Part shown: positions 45,436 to 47,273 of the stretch, piece after piece
Numbering within the stretch: position 1 is the stretch's first letter
How the letters are laid out: every line of letters begins with the position of its first letter
Origin: Gnetum montanum
Taxonomy: Eukaryota > Streptophyta > Gnetopsida > Gnetales > Gnetaceae
DNA length: 47,273 nucleotides
Assembly (NCBI GenBank): GCA_015680685.1
Contig: MNCI01035854.1
Coordinates: 424,221 to 471,493 of the forward strand
Direction: 5' to 3'
Notes under the pieces: model-generated
Databases searched by the model: none
Seen by the model: only the letters and a program-made list of their open reading frames with translations
Told to the model about the DNA's origin: nothing
Position numbers and translations under genes: made by a program

Positions 45436-46659
45436 AAAATCAAGTTAATGTCAATAATAACAATGAAAAGAATACAGACAAAAGACCCTATGTATATTTT
45501 TATTAGTACTAAAGAAAGTATTAAGCACCCTAGATAGATATCTCGCAAGGTAAATTTTTCCTTGTTTGACAATAATACTATTAACTTAAAGATTAAACTA
45601 GTGTTAACAACAAGGTTATAGAGCATGGTAAATATTTTTTGGGTTTTTTTTTTGTAAGTTTAAGAACAAGCAATAGGATAAAGATCTTTTAGAAGTCTAA
45701 CCATTTTCTTACTTTGATATAAATAGAAAAAATGGAAATGGAAATAAATGTTTAATAATGTCCTTGTGAAATCACAAAGGATTTATAGAAGAAAATTTTT
45801 TAATTATAAGGCTTTGATATGGTCCTAATGGGTCTTGAACACCTCATCAAGAAAATAACCCAAAATTGACACTTCCAGCTCAAACAAGTATAGTAAAGTT
45901 GTTACCTTAATACTATATTTAAGTCGAAGAAGATGAAAGAAAAGACAATTTTGAAAGATATGCTCTTCATCTTCCACTCCACATGTATCCAAAATTTGTG
46001 AATGTGTTGTTCTCTTTGAAGATTAATCCATGTTCCTATTTCAATCAATAGATAGTAAGATCCCACATGAGCATGCGTGATTGCCACCTTACTTTGTTTA
46101 GAAATAACATCAAATAAATAAGTAGGTATTTTTATTAATGATCCTCCTTAAATTTGCTACAATGCCACATGGTTATTACCACATGTGCATCAATGCCTTA
46201 TGTTTGATCCTTGTTTTCAAATTCTTAAAGCTTAAATTTAAATCTTGATCTTCAATATTACATTTTTGAAGTAATTTTTTCTCCATTATTGACCTTATAA
46301 ATTGTTGAAGATAGGTAGATGTCAAGCCTAGCAAGCATCTTTTTATAAAACTATAGAAATTTTAAAGAGCTACATTTTCTATAGGTATCATATATATTTT
46401 TGCTAATAAAATATCATATGGAGTTTAAGCCTTTACCTACAGTTCCTATAATAAAATATTGGTATTAACCGACATCTCTTTATCTGGAATCATTTTACTA
46501 TTTTAAGTTCAAGCATAAGTATCAATTGTAAGGTTGTACACCTAAATAGATAGTCCTAATATAGAAATTTTTTTTCTTTCCATATTTTTTATGATGTCTA
46601 CTGAGTGTCAAGCATGTCACATACTCTAAATTTTTTTACTCATTATTAATATTTTTTTT
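45436..46659. other. AT-rich spacer without recognised gene
   Basis: Low-complexity, T- and A-rich sequence. Short open stretches on the minus strand have no domain. Confidence 0.4.
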
Positions 46660-47160
46660 ATAGTTTAACATCCTCCACCCAAAAGAAATGTATTAAGGAG
46701 CTATCACTAAAATTAAAATAGCTTGTAGAACAATATTTGATTTTCCAATCATAGTAGATCTCTACTTAGCATGTACTTATTTGCTATTATTATGGATGAA
46801 TTAATAAAGGAAATAAATGATAAAATCCCTTGGTGTATGCTATTTGCAAATGATATTGTCTTGGTAGATACAACTCAAGAAAATATTGCTTCTAAAATGG
46901 AGAAGTAGGACATGTTCTTAAACTAAAAGGCTTACAAATTAGCAAAAGTAAGGCAAAATATACAAAGTAAAATTTTAATAGTAGCATAAATAATGGTGAA
47001 ATATAAGTGACAATTTAAGGCCAAAGAGTCGCTCACTACAAACAATTCCATTACCTAGGATCTATCCTCTAATTAGACGATGAAATTGATAAAGATATAA
47101 GAAATAAAACTAACAGAGGATGGTCAAAATGGAGATAGGCTAGTGGTGTTTTGATGAGAT
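46660..47160 (+). mobile_element. RTE-type LINE C-terminal fragment, related to the 43.7-44.1 kb copy
   Basis: Nucleotide sequence from AAGGAGCT to CCTTGGTGTATG and TTTGCAAATGAT parallels 43688-43865, with about 20 bp missing around the LHQG motif. Further on, KGLQISKSKAKY, FHYLGSIL, WSKWR and ASGVL match the RTE C-terminal region. It ends where the GATATC array begins. Confidence 0.7.
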
Positions 47161-47176
47161 GCTATATGCACAAGCT

Positions 47177-47273
47177 GCGATATCGCGTACACGATATTGC
47201 ATCCCATGCGATATCGCTTACATGATATCGCGTCGTCCCCTACGATATCGCGTATGCGATATCGCGGCCCGCC
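47177..47273. repeat. Palindromic GCGATATCGC array at the window edge
   Basis: The 10-bp palindrome GCGATATCGC or close variants occurs six times in 97 bp, in three pairs whose starts are about 31-34 bp apart, joined by short GTAY or TTAC spacers. GC content rises sharply against the AT-rich flank. The array is cut by the window end, so its length is unknown. Confidence 0.8.

Noticed and set aside
1-47273. CRISPR arrays, rRNA genes, bacterial operons
   Set aside because: None seen. The tandem repeats are two- or three-copy local duplications without regular spacers, and gene structure is eukaryotic throughout.

Overview
This is nuclear DNA from a land plant, probably a seed plant. It is AT-rich, with intron-containing genes set among decayed transposable elements. 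Three host genes can be modelled completely, all on the minus strand: (1) a chloroplast-type zinc-ribbon SAM methyltransferase of the At2g41040/At1g78140 kind, 8 exons, 16290 to 5938; (2) a short, probably mitochondrial protein of 133 aa, 2 exons, 20565 to 18424; (3) the nucleolar SSU-processome factor UTP25 (DEF/NOF1), 24 exons, 43039 to 31992. In all three, exon phases close exactly, introns are GT-AG and no inactivating lesion was seen. A gymnosperm source is possible from the element mix and the endogenous pararetrovirus, but this is only inference. Layout from left to right: a decayed gag-type retroelement (42-1890, minus); a fossil Caulimoviridae-like pararetrovirus (about 2351-5341, minus) with coat-protein zinc finger, protease, truncated reverse transcriptase and the end of RNase H; the methyltransferase gene, whose introns hold tandem duplications and an RTE-type LINE fragment; a repeat-rich spacer (16.5-18.4 kb); the small mitochondrial-type gene; a complete but dead chromovirus (Ty3/gypsy) with paired 565-bp LTRs, primer-binding site, polypurine tract and chromodomain (20965-27681, minus); SINE-like relics and a plus-strand Ty3/gypsy pol fragment (27.7-29.8 kb); a repeat block sharing sequence with the 16.9-17.8 kb spacer (29.8-31.6 kb); UTP25; and a LINE-rich right end (43.3-47.2 kb). 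The last 100 bases are a palindromic GATATC-rich array cut by the window edge. The host genes do not form a pathway. The methyltransferase is expected in plastids, the 133-aa protein probably in mitochondria, and UTP25 in the nucleolus, where it supports 18S rRNA maturation. A telo-box just upstream of the UTP25 start fits the regulation of plant ribosome-biogenesis genes. No new multi-gene system was found. The items most worth a second look are the internally deleted pararetrovirus and the unrecognised ORF next to it, the near-identical 56-bp sequence downstream of two host genes, the SINE-like family, and the GATATC array.
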